Of a stretch of 64,000 nt of DNA, positions 54,594 through 63,768 are shown one piece after another. Every line of letters begins with the position of its first letter. Positions within the stretch are counted from its first letter, which is position 1. The stretch is from the NCBI RefSeq assembly GCF_023544715.1, contig NZ_JAMJEZ010000001.1, positions 1 through 64,000 of the forward strand, given 5' to 3'. Both the position numbers and the translations under genes were made by a program. The notes below the pieces were generated by a model. The model saw only the letters and a list, made by a program, of their open reading frames with translations, made no database searches and was not told the DNA's origin. The stretch comes from Pseudomonas eutrophicaquae. GTDB lineage: Bacteria; Pseudomonadota; Gammaproteobacteria; Pseudomonadales; Pseudomonadaceae.

Positions 54594-55754
54594 GTGAAGA
54601 AGATTACCCACCTTGTGCAGCGTCTGTGCCTGCTGGTCGTGCTTGGTACGGCGCCGCTGGCCCTGGCCGAGCAGGCCGTACCGGAAGCGCCACAGCTGGC
54701 CGCCACGGCCTGGTTCCTGATGGATGCTGACAGCGGCAAGGTACTGGTCGAGCAGAATGCCGACGAGCGCCTGCCGCCGGCCAGCCTGACCAAGCTGATG
54801 ACCGCCTACATCGCCACCCTGGAGATCAACCGCGGCCAGATCCGCGAGAGCGACATGGTGCGGGTCAGCGAGCGCGCCTGGCGCACCGGGGGTTCGCGGA
54901 TGTTCATCGAGGTCGGCAAGGAAGTGTCGGTCGATGACCTGCTGCACGGGGTGATCATCCAGTCCGGCAACGATGCCAGCGTGGCGCTGGCCGAGCACAT
55001 TGCCGGCAGCGAGGAAGCCTTTGCCGACCTGATGAACAGCCATGCCCGCCGTCTGGGCCTTGGCAATTCGCAGTTCATGAACGCCACCGGCCTGCCACAC
55101 CCCGAGCATTACTCCTCGCCGCGCGACATGGCCCTGCTGTCGCGGGCGATCATCCGCGAAGATCAGGCGCATTACGCCATCTACGCCCAGAAGGAGTTCT
55201 TCTGGAACGGCATCAAGCAGCCGAACCGCAACCTGCTGCTGTGGCGTGACAAGACCGTTGATGGCCTGAAGACCGGTCACACCGATGAGGCGGGCTACTG
55301 CCTGGTGGCCTCGGCGGTGCGCGATGGCCAGCGTCTGATTGCCGTGGTCTTCGGGGCGGCCAGCGAGCAGGCCCGTGCGGCGGAAGTGCAGAAGCTGCTG
55401 ACCTATGGCTTCCGCTTCTTCGAGACCCGTCCGGTCTATCAGCAAGGTGCTGAGCTGGCGCGTGCGCCGGTGTGGAAGGGTGCCGAGCGTCAGGTGCGTG
55501 CCGGGCTTGCCGAGGATCTGGTCATGACCCTGCCGCGCGGGCAGATGGATCAGCTCAAGGCCAGCACCAGCCTGCAGCCGATGCTGGAGGCGCCGATTGC
55601 CGCCGGACAGGAAATCGGCCGCGTCGAGCTGCGTCTGGGCGAGGAGCTGGTGCACACCGCCCCGCTGGTAGCCATCGAAGCGGTCGAGAAGGGTGGCCTG
55701 CTGCGCCGCCTGTGGGATAGTATCCGACTGTTTTTCTCAGGCTTGTTGGGCTGA
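54594..55754 (+). CDS. dacA: D-alanyl-D-alanine carboxypeptidase (PBP5/6 type)
   Basis: Removes the terminal D-alanine from peptidoglycan stem peptides. The 386-residue protein has a signal peptide (LCLLVVLGTAPLALA), the active-site SLTK (PASLTKLM), SGN (QSGNDAS) and KTG (LKTGHTDEAGY), a PBP5 C-terminal beta domain, and an amphipathic C-terminal helix (LLRRLWDSIRLFFSGLLG) that anchors it to the inner membrane. GTG 54594 is the start. Called dacC in P. aeruginosa. Confidence 0.96.
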   Translation: MKKITHLVQRLCLLVVLGTAPLALAEQAVPEAPQLAATAWFLMDADSGKVLVEQNADERLPPASLTKLMTAYIATLEINRGQIRESDMVRVSERAWRTGGSRMFIEVGKEVSVDDLLHGVIIQSGNDASVALAEHIAGSEEAFADLMNSHARRLGLGNSQFMNATGLPHPEHYSSPRDMALLSRAIIREDQAHYAIYAQKEFFWNGIKQPNRNLLLWRDKTVDGLKTGHTDEAGYCLVASAVRDGQRLIAVVFGAASEQARAAEVQKLLTYGFRFFETRPVYQQGAELARAPVWKGAERQVRAGLAEDLVMTLPRGQMDQLKASTSLQPMLEAPIAAGQEIGRVELRLGEELVHTAPLVAIEAVEKGGLLRRLWDSIRLFFSGLLG

Positions 55755-55827
55755 GTGATGAGACTGCGGCCTGCCGATCCGGGAGGCCGTCCTGACTGCC
55801 GGCCATAAGCCGGCCGCGAGTGTGATG

Positions 55828-56106
55828 ATGAGCGACAAGCAGACCGAAGCCCCGAAAATCGAGTTCCCCTGTGCTGGTTATCCGATCAAGGTGATCGGCG
55901 ATGCCGGCGCCGGTTTCCATGACCTGGTCATCGAGGTGATCCAGCGCCACGCGCCGGATCTGGATGTCACCACCCTCAAGGTGCGCGACAGCAGCAATGG
56001 CCGCTTTGTCTCGGTGCAGTTGGCGATCGTCGCCACTGGTGTCGAGCAGTTGCAGGCCATCCACGGTGATCTGCGCGCCACCGGGCGCGTACATATGGTG
56101 CTCTGA
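55828..56106 (+). CDS. ybeD: DUF493 family protein YbeD
   Basis: A ~92-residue ACT-like regulatory-fold protein found between dacA and lipB in gammaproteobacteria. It shows [19 protein letters not shown] and [20 protein letters not shown], the DUF493 signature. Three in-frame starts exist (GTG 55822, ATG 55825, ATG 55828); the last gives the usual N terminus MSDK. It overlaps lipB by one base. Its place suggests a link to lipoate synthesis, but the role is not established. Confidence 0.92.
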   Translation: MSDKQTEAPKIEFPCAGYPIKVIGDAGAGFHDLVIEVIQRHAPDLDVTTLKVRDSSNGRFVSVQLAIVATGVEQLQAIHGDLRATGRVHMVL

Positions 56107-56750
56107 TGGCCGCACTGCGGGTGCGCTGGCTGGGCCTTCAGCCGTATCTGCCGGTCTGGCAGGCCATGCAGCGCTTTACCAACGAGCGCGGCCCGGATAC
56201 GCCCGACGAAATCTGGCTGCTCGAGCATGAGCCGGTGTTCACCCAGGGCCAGGCCGGCAAGCCCGAGCACCTGTTGCTGCCCGGTGACATTCCGGTAGTG
56301 CAGGCCGATCGGGGCGGGCAGGTGACCTACCACGGCCCCGGTCAGCTGATTGCCTACCTGCTGCTGGATGTGCGCCGCTCGGGACAGGGCGTGCGCGAGC
56401 TGGTCAGCCTGATGGAACAGGTGCTGGTCGAGCTTTTGGCCGGCTACGGTATCGAGGCCCACGCCCGAGCCGATGCACCGGGCGTCTATGTCGGCGCGGC
56501 GAAGATCGCCTCGCTCGGCCTGCGTATCCGCCGCGGCTGCTCCTTTCATGGCCTGGCGCTGAATGTCGACATGGATCTGGCACCGTTTCAGCGCATCAAC
56601 CCCTGCGGCTACGCCGGGCTGGCGATGACCCAGCTGCGCGATCTGGCCGGACCTATCGATTTCGCCACGGTGTGCGAGCGCCTGCAGCAGCTGCTGCTCG
56701 CCCGCCTTGGCCCTGCAGAACACGAAACCCTCACTGAGGGCTGGAGCTGA
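56106..56750 (+). CDS. lipB: Octanoyl-[acyl-carrier-protein]:protein octanoyltransferase
   Basis: Transfers octanoate from acyl carrier protein to the lipoyl domains of 2-oxoacid dehydrogenases. The 214-residue protein has [20 protein letters not shown], the lysine in [12 protein letters not shown] and the catalytic cysteine in [17 protein letters not shown] 56106 shares its A with the ybeD stop, and lipA follows after one base. Confidence 0.97.
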   Translation: MAALRVRWLGLQPYLPVWQAMQRFTNERGPDTPDEIWLLEHEPVFTQGQAGKPEHLLLPGDIPVVQADRGGQVTYHGPGQLIAYLLLDVRRSGQGVRELVSLMEQVLVELLAGYGIEAHARADAPGVYVGAAKIASLGLRIRRGCSFHGLALNVDMDLAPFQRINPCGYAGLAMTQLRDLAGPIDFATVCERLQQLLLARLGPAEHETLTEGWS

Positions 56751-56751
56751 G

Positions 56752-57723
56752 ATGAGCACTGCCGAGAACAACAAGCCGGGCAAGGTTGAGGCCGGGGTCA
56801 AGCTGCGCGGCGCCGAGAAGGTCGCGCGCATTCCGGTCAAGATCATTCCCACCGAGGAGCTGCCGCGCAAGCCGGACTGGATCCGCGTGCGCATCCCGGT
56901 CACCCCCGAGGTCGAGCGGATCAAGCAGCTGCTGCGCAAGCACAAGCTGCACAGCGTCTGTGAGGAAGCCTCCTGCCCGAACCTTGGGGAGTGCTTCAGC
57001 GGCGGCACCGCAACCTTCATGATCATGGGCGACATCTGCACCCGGCGCTGCCCGTTCTGTGACGTCGGCCACGGCCGGCCCAAGCCGCTGGATGTGGATG
57101 AGCCGAAAAACCTGGCGATTGCGATTGCCGACCTGCGCCTCAAATACGTGGTGATCACCTCGGTAGACCGTGATGACCTGCGCGACGGCGGTGCCCAGCA
57201 CTTTGCCGACTGCCTGCGCGAGATCCGTCTGCGCTCGCCGGGCATCCAGCTGGAAACCCTGGTGCCGGATTACCGTGGGCGCATGGAGATTGCCCTGGAC
57301 ATCACCGCCACCGAACCGCCGGATGTGTTCAACCACAACCTGGAAACCGTGCCGCGCCTGTACAAATCGTCGCGTCCCGGCTCGGATTTTGAGTGGTCGC
57401 TGGATCTTCTGCAGGAGTTCAAGAAGCGCGTGCCCGGCGTGCCGACCAAGTCCGGTCTGATGCTCGGCCTCGGCGAGACCGACGAGGAGGTCATCGAGGT
57501 GATGCAGCGCATGCGCGAGCACGACATCGATATGCTGACCCTCGGCCAGTACCTGCAGCCCTCGCGCAATCACCTGCCGGTGCAGCGTTTCGTGCATCCG
57601 GACACCTTCGCCTGGTTTGCCGAGCAGGGCGAGGCGATGGGCTTCAAGAACGTAGCCTCCGGCCCGCTGGTGCGCTCCTCCTACCACGCCGATCAGCAAG
57701 CGCATGGCCACAAGGTCGGCTGA
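56752..57723 (+). CDS. lipA: Lipoyl synthase
   Basis: Radical SAM enzyme that inserts two sulfur atoms into protein-bound octanoate. The 323-residue protein has both iron-sulfur motifs: the auxiliary-cluster set [12 protein letters not shown] and the radical SAM set CTRRCPFC, with the C-terminal RSSY serine ([13 protein letters not shown]). ATG 56752 is used, just after the lipB stop; the frame opens at 56707. A strong terminator follows, closing the proA-lipA block. Confidence 0.97.
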   Translation: MSTAENNKPGKVEAGVKLRGAEKVARIPVKIIPTEELPRKPDWIRVRIPVTPEVERIKQLLRKHKLHSVCEEASCPNLGECFSGGTATFMIMGDICTRRCPFCDVGHGRPKPLDVDEPKNLAIAIADLRLKYVVITSVDRDDLRDGGAQHFADCLREIRLRSPGIQLETLVPDYRGRMEIALDITATEPPDVFNHNLETVPRLYKSSRPGSDFEWSLDLLQEFKKRVPGVPTKSGLMLGLGETDEEVIEVMQRMREHDIDMLTLGQYLQPSRNHLPVQRFVHPDTFAWFAEQGEAMGFKNVASGPLVRSSYHADQQAHGHKVG

Positions 57724-57739
57724 CGCGGCGCTGTGTCTG

Positions 57740-57776
57740 ACGCCCCCGTCCGTTGTGGCGGGGGCGTTGCTTTTTC
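57740..57776 (+). terminator. Intrinsic terminator after lipA
   Basis: CGCCCCCG (57741-57748) pairs with CGGGGGCG (57759-57766), extendable by an outer A-T pair, over a 10-base loop, followed by TTGCTTTTTC. It begins 17 bases after the lipA stop. Confidence 0.88.
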
Positions 57777-57865
57777 TGGTCAAGTCCCTGTGCCGGCCCC
57801 TGCCGGCGCGGGGCTTTGACGTACCCGGCGGGCTGGTATCGGGTGTGCCTAGCACGCCTTGAGCC

Positions 57866-57999
57866 TGTGGAAAAGTCCCCGTGCGGGGTTGTGCAAAAAA
57901 TAGCCAGTCTGTCTGTGGGGCGCGTCATTGCTGGCCCCGGGGCATCTGCCCCTGTGTTGTCCACGCAGTTATCCACAGTAATTGTGGATTGAATCCACG
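57866..57999. promoter_or_regulatory. Cluster of DnaA-box-like sites between lipA and rmuC
   Basis: The 340-base lipA-rmuC gap holds a perfect DnaA box TTATCCACA at 57969-57977 and near matches: TTTTCCACA (minus, 57874-57866), TTTTGCACA (minus, 57898-57890), TTGTCCACG (57957-57965) and CAATCCACA (minus, 57991-57983). The last two form overlapping inverted repeats with the perfect box (TCCACA 57972-57977 with TGTGGA 57983-57988; GTGGATT with AATCCAC, 57984-57998). The rest of the gap, apart from the lipA terminator and a TATACT hexamer at 58022-58027 (possible rmuC -10), shows nothing I recognise. Confidence 0.5.
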
Positions 58000-58063
58000 C
58001 AAAGCCTGCGCGGCGACCTTTTATACTGGCGCCCCGATGCCTGAGTGAACGAGAGCGCTGCCG

Positions 58064-59611
58064 ATGAGTATGTCGATCCCTGAATGGCTGCTGGGTGTCC
58101 TGCTGATGCTGGTACCGGCCAGTATCGGCCTGGGGATGCTCTGGTACCGCCTGCAGCAGCGCGAGCAGGCCGGCTGGCAGGCTGAGCTGCAGGTGCAGAG
58201 TGCTCACGAGCGGGCCGAGCGCGCGCAGGCCGATCTGCAGCGTCTGCAGGAAGAGGCGCAGTTCCAGCAGGATCAGCTGGTCGATTTGCAGGGGGATAAC
58301 GCCGCCCTGCGCCGCGAGGTGCAGCTGCTGCAGGCGGCCCGTCAGGAGGCCAGCCGGCAGCGCCTGCTGGATGAGGAGCGGCGGATCGGGCTGGAGAGCG
58401 AGCTGCGCGAGCTGGCCGCCGAGCGTGCGGCGTTACAGGCCGCGCTGCATGAGCAGCAGCAGGGGCACCGTCAGCGCCTTGAAGAAGTACAGGCAGCGCG
58501 CGATACGCTGCGTGCGCAGTTTGCCGAGCTGGCCGGGCAGATCTTCGCCGAGCGTGAGCAGCGCTTCAGTCAGGACAGCGAGCAGTCGCTGCGCCAGCTG
58601 CTGGAGCCGCTGCGCGAGCGGTTGCAGCACTTTGAGCAGCGGGTCGAGCAGAGCTATCAGCAGGAAGCACGCGAGCGCTTCTCGCTGGGCCGCGAGCTGG
58701 AGCGCCTGCAGCAGCTTAACGAGCGTCTGGGCAGCGAGGCACAGGATCTGGCCCGCGCCCTGCGTGGCCAGAAGACCCAGGGCAACTGGGGCGAGCTAGT
58801 GCTGGAGCGGGTGCTGGAGCAGGCGGGCCTGCAGAAGGGCCGCGAATACGACACCCAGGTCAGTCTGCGCAGCGCCTCGGGCGAGCGCTTCCAGCCGGAT
58901 GTACTGATCCGCCTGCCGGGCGAGCGGCAGGTGGTGGTGGATGCCAAGGTCAGCCTCACCGCCTGGCAGCAGTATGTCAGCGGCGAGGATGAGCCGCGGC
59001 GCCAGCACGCCCTGCGCCAGCATGTCCAGTCGCTGCGCAACCACCTGCGCGGCCTGTCGCAGCGTGATTATCAGCGCCTGGAGGGCCTGAACAGCCTCGA
59101 CTTCGTGCTGCTGTTCGTGCCGCTGGAAAGCGCGTTTGCCGCGGCGTTGCAGGCCGAGCCTGAGCTGCTGCGCGAATCCTCGGCGCAGAACATCATCCTG
59201 GTCGGCCCGACCACCCTGCTCGCCACCTTGCGTCTGGTCGACAGCCTCTGGCGTCAGGAGCGTCAGAGTCTGAATGCCCGCGAGATCGCCGAGCGCGCCG
59301 GGGCGCTGTATGACAAGTTCGTGCTGTTCATCGACGATCTGCAGGAAATCGGCACCCGCCTGCAGCAGTTGGACAAGGCCTATGCCGCGGCGCGCAACAA
59401 GCTCTGCGAGGGGCGCGGCAACCTGATCGGGCGCAGCGAGCAGTTGCGCCAGCTCGGCGCGCGCACCAGCAAGCAGCTGCCCGCCGACTGGCTGGCCGAT
59501 CCTGAGACGGCGTCGATGGCTGAGGCGTCAGTAGCGCAGACGCAGGTGCTCTCCGCTGCTGTTCTGCCGCCGGCAGAAGGTAATGAACTCCTCGGCCCGC
59601 AGGGGCGGTGA
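58064..59611 (+). CDS. rmuC: DNA recombination protein RmuC
   Basis: A 515-residue protein of the RmuC family, which limits inversions between short inverted repeats in E. coli. It has an N-terminal hydrophobic segment (PEWLLGVLLMLVPASIGLGM), a long coiled coil (residues ~35-240, rich in Gln, Glu, Arg and Leu), and the RmuC nuclease-like domain (~240-470) with QGNWGELVLERVLEQAGL, RLPGERQVVVDAKVSLTAW and LDFVLLFVPLESAF. ATG 58064 is chosen; ATG 58070 is close. The last 84 bases overlap the 3' end of the convergent EAL regulator gene, so its final ~27 residues (EASVAQTQVLSAAVLPPAEG...) may be lineage-specific. Confidence 0.94.
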   Translation: MSMSIPEWLLGVLLMLVPASIGLGMLWYRLQQREQAGWQAELQVQSAHERAERAQADLQRLQEEAQFQQDQLVDLQGDNAALRREVQLLQAARQEASRQRLLDEERRIGLESELRELAAERAALQAALHEQQQGHRQRLEEVQAARDTLRAQFAELAGQIFAEREQRFSQDSEQSLRQLLEPLRERLQHFEQRVEQSYQQEARERFSLGRELERLQQLNERLGSEAQDLARALRGQKTQGNWGELVLERVLEQAGLQKGREYDTQVSLRSASGERFQPDVLIRLPGERQVVVDAKVSLTAWQQYVSGEDEPRRQHALRQHVQSLRNHLRGLSQRDYQRLEGLNSLDFVLLFVPLESAFAAALQAEPELLRESSAQNIILVGPTTLLATLRLVDSLWRQERQSLNAREIAERAGALYDKFVLFIDDLQEIGTRLQQLDKAYAAARNKLCEGRGNLIGRSEQLRQLGARTSKQLPADWLADPETASMAEASVAQTQVLSAAVLPPAEGNELLGPQGR

Positions 59612-61285
59612 GTACCAGAAGCCCTGCCCGAGCTGGCAACCGATGTGATGCAGCAGGGTGACATGCCGCGAGCGCTCGACACCTTCGGCCACCGTACCCA
59701 GCCCGAGGCTGCGGGCCATCTGCACCACGGTCTCGGTCAGGCGCAGGTCTTGCGGGTTGTTGTCCATGTCCTGGATGAAGGCACGGTCGATCTTCAGCAC
59801 CGACACCGGCAAGGTCTTCAGGTAGGCCAGCGACGAGTAGCCGGTACCAAAGTCATCGACCGCAATCGACAGCCCTTCATCGGCCAGCACCTTGAGTTGC
59901 TGGCGCGCAAGATCGATGTCGCGCATCAGCCCCGATTCGGTGATCTCGATTTCCAGCGCGCCCTGCGGCAGCTGGCTGTGGCGCAGGCGCTCCAGCAGGA
60001 GCCGGGCAAAGTGGGGTTGCACCAGCTGCAGGCTGGCGACATTCACGGCCAGCCGAAAATCACGCGGTAGCAACGCCTGGCTGAACCACTGCTCCAGCTG
60101 GCGGATGGCCTGTTCGATGACCCACTGGCCGATGTTCAGGATGTCACCGCTTGATTCTGCCAGTGGAATGAACTCGCCCGGCGGCACCAGCCCCCACTGC
60201 GGATGCTGCCAGCGCAGCAGCGCCTCGGCACCGATCACCCGGCCGCTGACCAGGTCGATCTTCGGCTGGTAGACCATGAACAGCTGCTGCTCGACCCCCT
60301 GGTGCAACGCCTGGTGGTACTGGTCGCGGCGCTGCAGCGCAGCTTCAAGGCTTGGCTGGTACAGCTGCCAGCGGCCGCGCTCCTCGGCCACTGCCAGGGC
60401 GGCCATGCGCAGCAGGTGTTCTGCCGAGTCATGGGGCATCTGGCTGTGGCTGACCCCCACGCGCACATCCAGACGCACGCTGAGCGAGTCGCCCTGCAGC
60501 GGTCTGTGCAGGCGCTCAAGCAAGGCCTCGATGCGCAGCGCCGCCAGCGGGCCGGGCAGGCACAGCACCCAGGCGCTGTAGCGCCAGACGCCCAGCTGCG
60601 CCTCTGGATCCAGCCACTCGTGCAGGCGCTCGCGCAGGGTCAGCAGCAGGCACTCGCTGCTGGCCTGGCCGTGCAGACGGCTGATTTCACTCAGGCCGGC
60701 AAAGTCCAGATAGCAGAGCGTGAACGGACGCTGGGCCTGGCGTTGCTGCTCGATCAGCTCGAGCAGGGTGGTGCGGTTGGGCAGGCCGGTGAGTGGGTCT
60801 TCCCGGGCCAGCCGCTGGATCTGCACGGTGCGCTCTTCGATCAGGTCTTGCAGCTGGCGCGCCTGGTTGCTGCGCTCGCGCAGCAGAAAGTGCGCCTGCA
60901 GCGTGTTGTGCAGGCGCTGCAGCACCTCATGCTGGTCGAAGGGCTTGGAGATGAAATCGCGCGCGCCCAGCGCCAGCGACTGCAGGCGGGTATCGCGGTC
61001 GGTCTGCGCGCTGAGCACGATGACTGGCGGCGCTTGCTCGCCCCAGCGCGCCTGCAGCCGGGTGAGGATCTGGTGACCATCCAGATGCGGCATGCGGATA
61101 TCCAGCAGCAGCAGGTCTGGCAGACCCTCCTCCAGGAGCGGCTCGACCTGGCGCGGGTCGCTCAATCCCTCGAGGTTTTCGTAGCCGGCATCCTCGAGCA
61201 TGTCCAGCAGCAGCTCGACATTGACCGGTTTGTCATCAATGACCAGGATGCGCGCGCTCGCGTGGATGGCACTCGGGGTGTTCAT
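59528..61285 (-). CDS. Response regulator with REC, degenerate GGDEF and EAL domains (predicted c-di-GMP phosphodiesterase)
   Basis: A 585-residue regulator. Residues ~12-125 form a receiver domain with phospho-acceptor Asp62 (LLLLDIRMPHLDG). Residues ~165-320 are GGDEF-like, but the GGDEF position reads RYSAWVL, so cyclase activity should be lost. Residues ~340-575 are an EAL domain with AEALLRW, the ExTE-type EIEITES, DDFGTGYSSLAYL, the lysine in VLKIDRAFI, AEGVE and LGQGFWYSPPL, all needed for phosphodiesterase activity. GGAGAG lies six bases before ATG 61285. It overlaps the sensor kinase gene upstream by ATGA, so the two are a coupled pair, and overlaps rmuC tail-to-tail by 84 bases. Confidence 0.9.
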   Translation of the reverse strand: MNTPSAIHASARILVIDDKPVNVELLLDMLEDAGYENLEGLSDPRQVEPLLEEGLPDLLLLDIRMPHLDGHQILTRLQARWGEQAPPVIVLSAQTDRDTRLQSLALGARDFISKPFDQHEVLQRLHNTLQAHFLLRERSNQARQLQDLIEERTVQIQRLAREDPLTGLPNRTTLLELIEQQRQAQRPFTLCYLDFAGLSEISRLHGQASSECLLLTLRERLHEWLDPEAQLGVWRYSAWVLCLPGPLAALRIEALLERLHRPLQGDSLSVRLDVRVGVSHSQMPHDSAEHLLRMAALAVAEERGRWQLYQPSLEAALQRRDQYHQALHQGVEQQLFMVYQPKIDLVSGRVIGAEALLRWQHPQWGLVPPGEFIPLAESSGDILNIGQWVIEQAIRQLEQWFSQALLPRDFRLAVNVASLQLVQPHFARLLLERLRHSQLPQGALEIEITESGLMRDIDLARQQLKVLADEGLSIAVDDFGTGYSSLAYLKTLPVSVLKIDRAFIQDMDNNPQDLRLTETVVQMARSLGLGTVAEGVERSRHVTLLHHIGCQLGQGFWYSPPLRAEEFITFCRRQNSSGEHLRLRY

Positions 61286-63522
61286 GGGCAGCTCTCCTTG
61301 CAACGGGCCTGCCGGGTACAAAGGGGTTGGGTACAGGATGAGGGGATGCGCAGCGTATCGCCCAGCGGCAGTTTGAACCAGAACTCACTGCCCAGTCCCG
61401 GACGGCTGGTCACCCCGATGCGCCCGCCCATCTGTTCCAGGATCTGGCGGGTCAGTACCAGGCCGACGCCGGTGCCCTCGATGGCGGCGTTGCCGGTCTC
61501 CAGACGGCTGAAGGGCTGGAAGAGGCGCGGCATGTCCTCGGCGGCAATGCCAATGCCGGTGTCGCGCACGCTGACATGCACGCAGCCGCCCAGCTGCTGG
61601 GCATCGATCTGCACGCTGCCTTGCGGGCGGTTGTACTTGATGGCATTGCTCAGCAGGTTGATCAGCACCTGACGCAGCCGGGTCGGGTCGGCCCACAGGG
61701 TCACGGCAAAGTGCTCAAGGCCGGTGTGCTGCAGCGTCACCCCATGCTGGTGGGCGATCGGGGTCAGGGTTTCGCAGGCCTCGCGCACCAGCTCGGCCAG
61801 ATTCACCGCCTCAGGGTTCAGGTTGAGCTTGCCGGCCTCGATACGCGCTAGATCCAGCACCTCATTGATCAGGTTCAGCAGATGCTGGCCACTTTTCTCG
61901 ATTTGTTCGATCTGGCGGCGCTGGCGCTCATCCAGCGGGTGACGCTGGCTGCACTGCAGCAGCTGGGCAAAGCCTAGGATGGCATTGAGCGGGGTGCGCA
62001 GTTCATGGCTCATCGCCGAGAGAAACTCGCTCTTGGCCCGGCTGGCCGCCTCGGCCTCATCGCGGGTCTGGCGCAGCTGCTCGGTGAAGGCGGCGCGCTC
62101 CTTGAGCTGGCGATACAGCTTGATCAGCAGGGCGCAGGTCGAGGTGAAAGGCTCCAGCCAGGTCACCAGCGCTTCGCGGTAGGGCTCGGCGCTGTTGGCG
62201 ATGGCGAACATGCCCAGCACCTCGCCCTGATCGACGATCGGTACACCCAGGTAATTGCGCAGCGGCGGATGGCCTGGCGGCAGCCGGTGCTGCGGATGGC
62301 TGGCCAGGTCATTGCAGAGGATGGTCTGCCCGCCGACAAACACCTGGCCCAGCAGGCTGTCGGGGTTGCGCAGCAGCATGCCGCCACTGCGCAGCTGGCT
62401 CATCAGCTGCTGGGACTCGGCGTTCCAAGACAGATCCGAGAGGGCGTGTATCTTCAGGGCCGGGCTGCCCTCGGTGTGCAGGACTTCGCCGATCAGTGCG
62501 TAATCGCTGCCGGTCAGCTCGCGCAGGGCATGCTTGAGGAAGGTCCACAGGGTATTGCCGGAGAGCAGGGCGCGGTAGTCGGTCAGCCCGCGGTGCAGCA
62601 CGCTGAGCAGTTGCTGCTGCTTGTGCAGGCGGTGCGCGGTTTCATGGATCTCGCTCAGATCCGAGAGGATGCCGATGAAGTCACCGCGCCCGCCCTGTTC
62701 ATCATAGGGCGCGTGGCTGACAGCCAGGTGCACGGGGATGCGCTGGCCGTTGCGGTGCAGGGCCTCGACGCGCCGGCCCTTGCCGACGATCTGATCGCTG
62801 CCATCTTCCAGATGGTTTTTCAGGTAGCGGTCATGAAAGCGCGCCCAGTGCGAGGGCATCAGCCGGCTGACATTGCTGCCCAGCACTTCTTCGCGGTGAT
62901 AGCCCAGCAGCTGCAGGGCAAAGTCATTGATCTCGACGATCCGCCCGCTGCTGTCGATGCGCACGATGCCGGCGGCGGCGCCATGAAAGATCGCCTCATA
63001 GCGCGCCGCGCGCTTGCGGCTGCGCCGGCTTTCGCGGTCCAGCTCAAGGCTGCGGGCATGCAGGCGCAGCAGCTCCTCGACCTGCAGCGCCAGAGTCTGC
63101 AGATGCTCAAGCTGGCGCGCCGTAAAGCGCCGCGGTTTAAGGTCCAGCACGCACAGGGTGCCGAGCAGGTGGGTGCCATCGATGCTCAGGGGCACGCCGG
63201 CATAGCAGCGCAGATGCGGCGCGCCGTTCACCAGCGGATGGTTGGCAAAGCGTGGGTCGCGCTGGGTGTCCTCGACCAGCAGCAGGCGCCCCTCGATCAG
63301 TGCGTACTGGCAGAAGGAGCCGCGCCGCGGGGTCTGCGAAACGGCCAAGCCGACCCGCGACTTGAACCACTGGCGATCCTGATCAACCAGTGAGACCAGC
63401 ACAATCGGCACCTCCAGAAGGTCTGCGACCAGCGCTGTGAGGCGATCGAAAGAGGCTTCCGCTGGGGTGTCGAGAATCTGCAGATCGTGCAGCTGGCGCA
63501 GCCGCTCCTGTTCGTAATCCAT
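61282..63522 (-). CDS. GAF-PAS-GAF sensor histidine kinase
   Basis: A ~746-residue kinase without membrane helices, so probably cytoplasmic. Order: GAF (~20-160; LVDQDRQWFKSRVGL), PAS (~185-300; AAAGIVRIDSSGRIVEINDFAL), a second GAF (~320-475; ALIGEVLHTEGSPALKIHAL), HisKA with phospho-acceptor His506 (FLSAMSHELRTPLNAILGFA), and HATPase_c with N box (NLLSNAIKYN), G1 (DTGIGIA) and G2 (GTGVGLVLT). There is no receiver domain; its partner is the REC-GGDEF-EAL gene that starts inside its stop codon. Start ATG 63522 has AGGG nine bases upstream; ATG 63531 is possible. The signal is unknown. Confidence 0.87.
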   Translation of the reverse strand: MDYEQERLRQLHDLQILDTPAEASFDRLTALVADLLEVPIVLVSLVDQDRQWFKSRVGLAVSQTPRRGSFCQYALIEGRLLLVEDTQRDPRFANHPLVNGAPHLRCYAGVPLSIDGTHLLGTLCVLDLKPRRFTARQLEHLQTLALQVEELLRLHARSLELDRESRRSRKRAARYEAIFHGAAAGIVRIDSSGRIVEINDFALQLLGYHREEVLGSNVSRLMPSHWARFHDRYLKNHLEDGSDQIVGKGRRVEALHRNGQRIPVHLAVSHAPYDEQGGRGDFIGILSDLSEIHETAHRLHKQQQLLSVLHRGLTDYRALLSGNTLWTFLKHALRELTGSDYALIGEVLHTEGSPALKIHALSDLSWNAESQQLMSQLRSGGMLLRNPDSLLGQVFVGGQTILCNDLASHPQHRLPPGHPPLRNYLGVPIVDQGEVLGMFAIANSAEPYREALVTWLEPFTSTCALLIKLYRQLKERAAFTEQLRQTRDEAEAASRAKSEFLSAMSHELRTPLNAILGFAQLLQCSQRHPLDERQRRQIEQIEKSGQHLLNLINEVLDLARIEAGKLNLNPEAVNLAELVREACETLTPIAHQHGVTLQHTGLEHFAVTLWADPTRLRQVLINLLSNAIKYNRPQGSVQIDAQQLGGCVHVSVRDTGIGIAAEDMPRLFQPFSRLETGNAAIEGTGVGLVLTRQILEQMGGRIGVTSRPGLGSEFWFKLPLGDTLRIPSSCTQPLCTRQARCKESCP

Positions 63523-63565
63523 GTCGTGCATCCCTGAGTCATCCGTATCCGCGCGGTAGCGTGAC

Positions 63566-63632
63566 AGCCTGCAGGCTCTGCCGTTGTACAATCCAGTCTG
63601 CCTAGTACAGCCTGGCATTTTTCCTGCAGGCT
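63566..63632. repeat. Two copies of palindrome CCTGCAGGCT in the divergent promoter region
   Basis: AGCCTGCAGGCT (63566-63577) is a perfect 12-base palindrome, and CCTGCAGGCT recurs at 63623-63632, 55 bases away. They lie upstream of the sensor kinase start, within the 308-base region (63523-63830) between the kinase and the EAL gene. The spacing (about five helix turns) would suit a dimeric regulator, but this is only suggestive. Confidence 0.35.
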
Positions 63633-63689
63633 AGCCGGGTTCCCGCCATAGCGCCAGCGATCACGACGATCCGCGCATCAGGTACGGGG

Positions 63690-63739
63690 GCTTGGCAGGC
63701 GCCGGTGAGTGAACCGGCGCCCATCAAGCGGCTTTTTTT
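63690..63739 (+). terminator. Orphan intrinsic terminator upstream of the EAL gene
   Basis: GGCGCCGGT (63698-63706) pairs perfectly with ACCGGCGCC (63713-63721) over loop GAGTGA; an outer GCTTG (63690-63694) pairs with CAAGC (63725-63729) across a 3x3 internal loop, and a run of seven T follows (63733-63739). No plus-strand gene ends here, so it either insulates the EAL promoter or ends a short transcript starting near 63590 (TACAAT at 63587-63592 could be a -10). Confidence 0.65.
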
Positions 63740-63768
63740 CTGACGCAATCGCCAATCGATCCTATGCT
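63740..63768 (+). promoter_or_regulatory. Putative promoter of the EAL gene
   Basis: CTGACG (63740-63745) and TATGCT (63763-63768) are spaced by 17 bases, right after the orphan terminator and 62 bases before the EAL start. Each hexamer matches the consensus at four of six positions. Confidence 0.4.

Noticed and set aside
60203-61672. A 489-codon plus-strand frame opposite the REC-GGDEF-EAL gene (and a similar 462-codon one at 62005-63393 opposite the kinase)
   Set aside because: Both are shadows of well-supported minus-strand signalling genes and lack recognisable domains.
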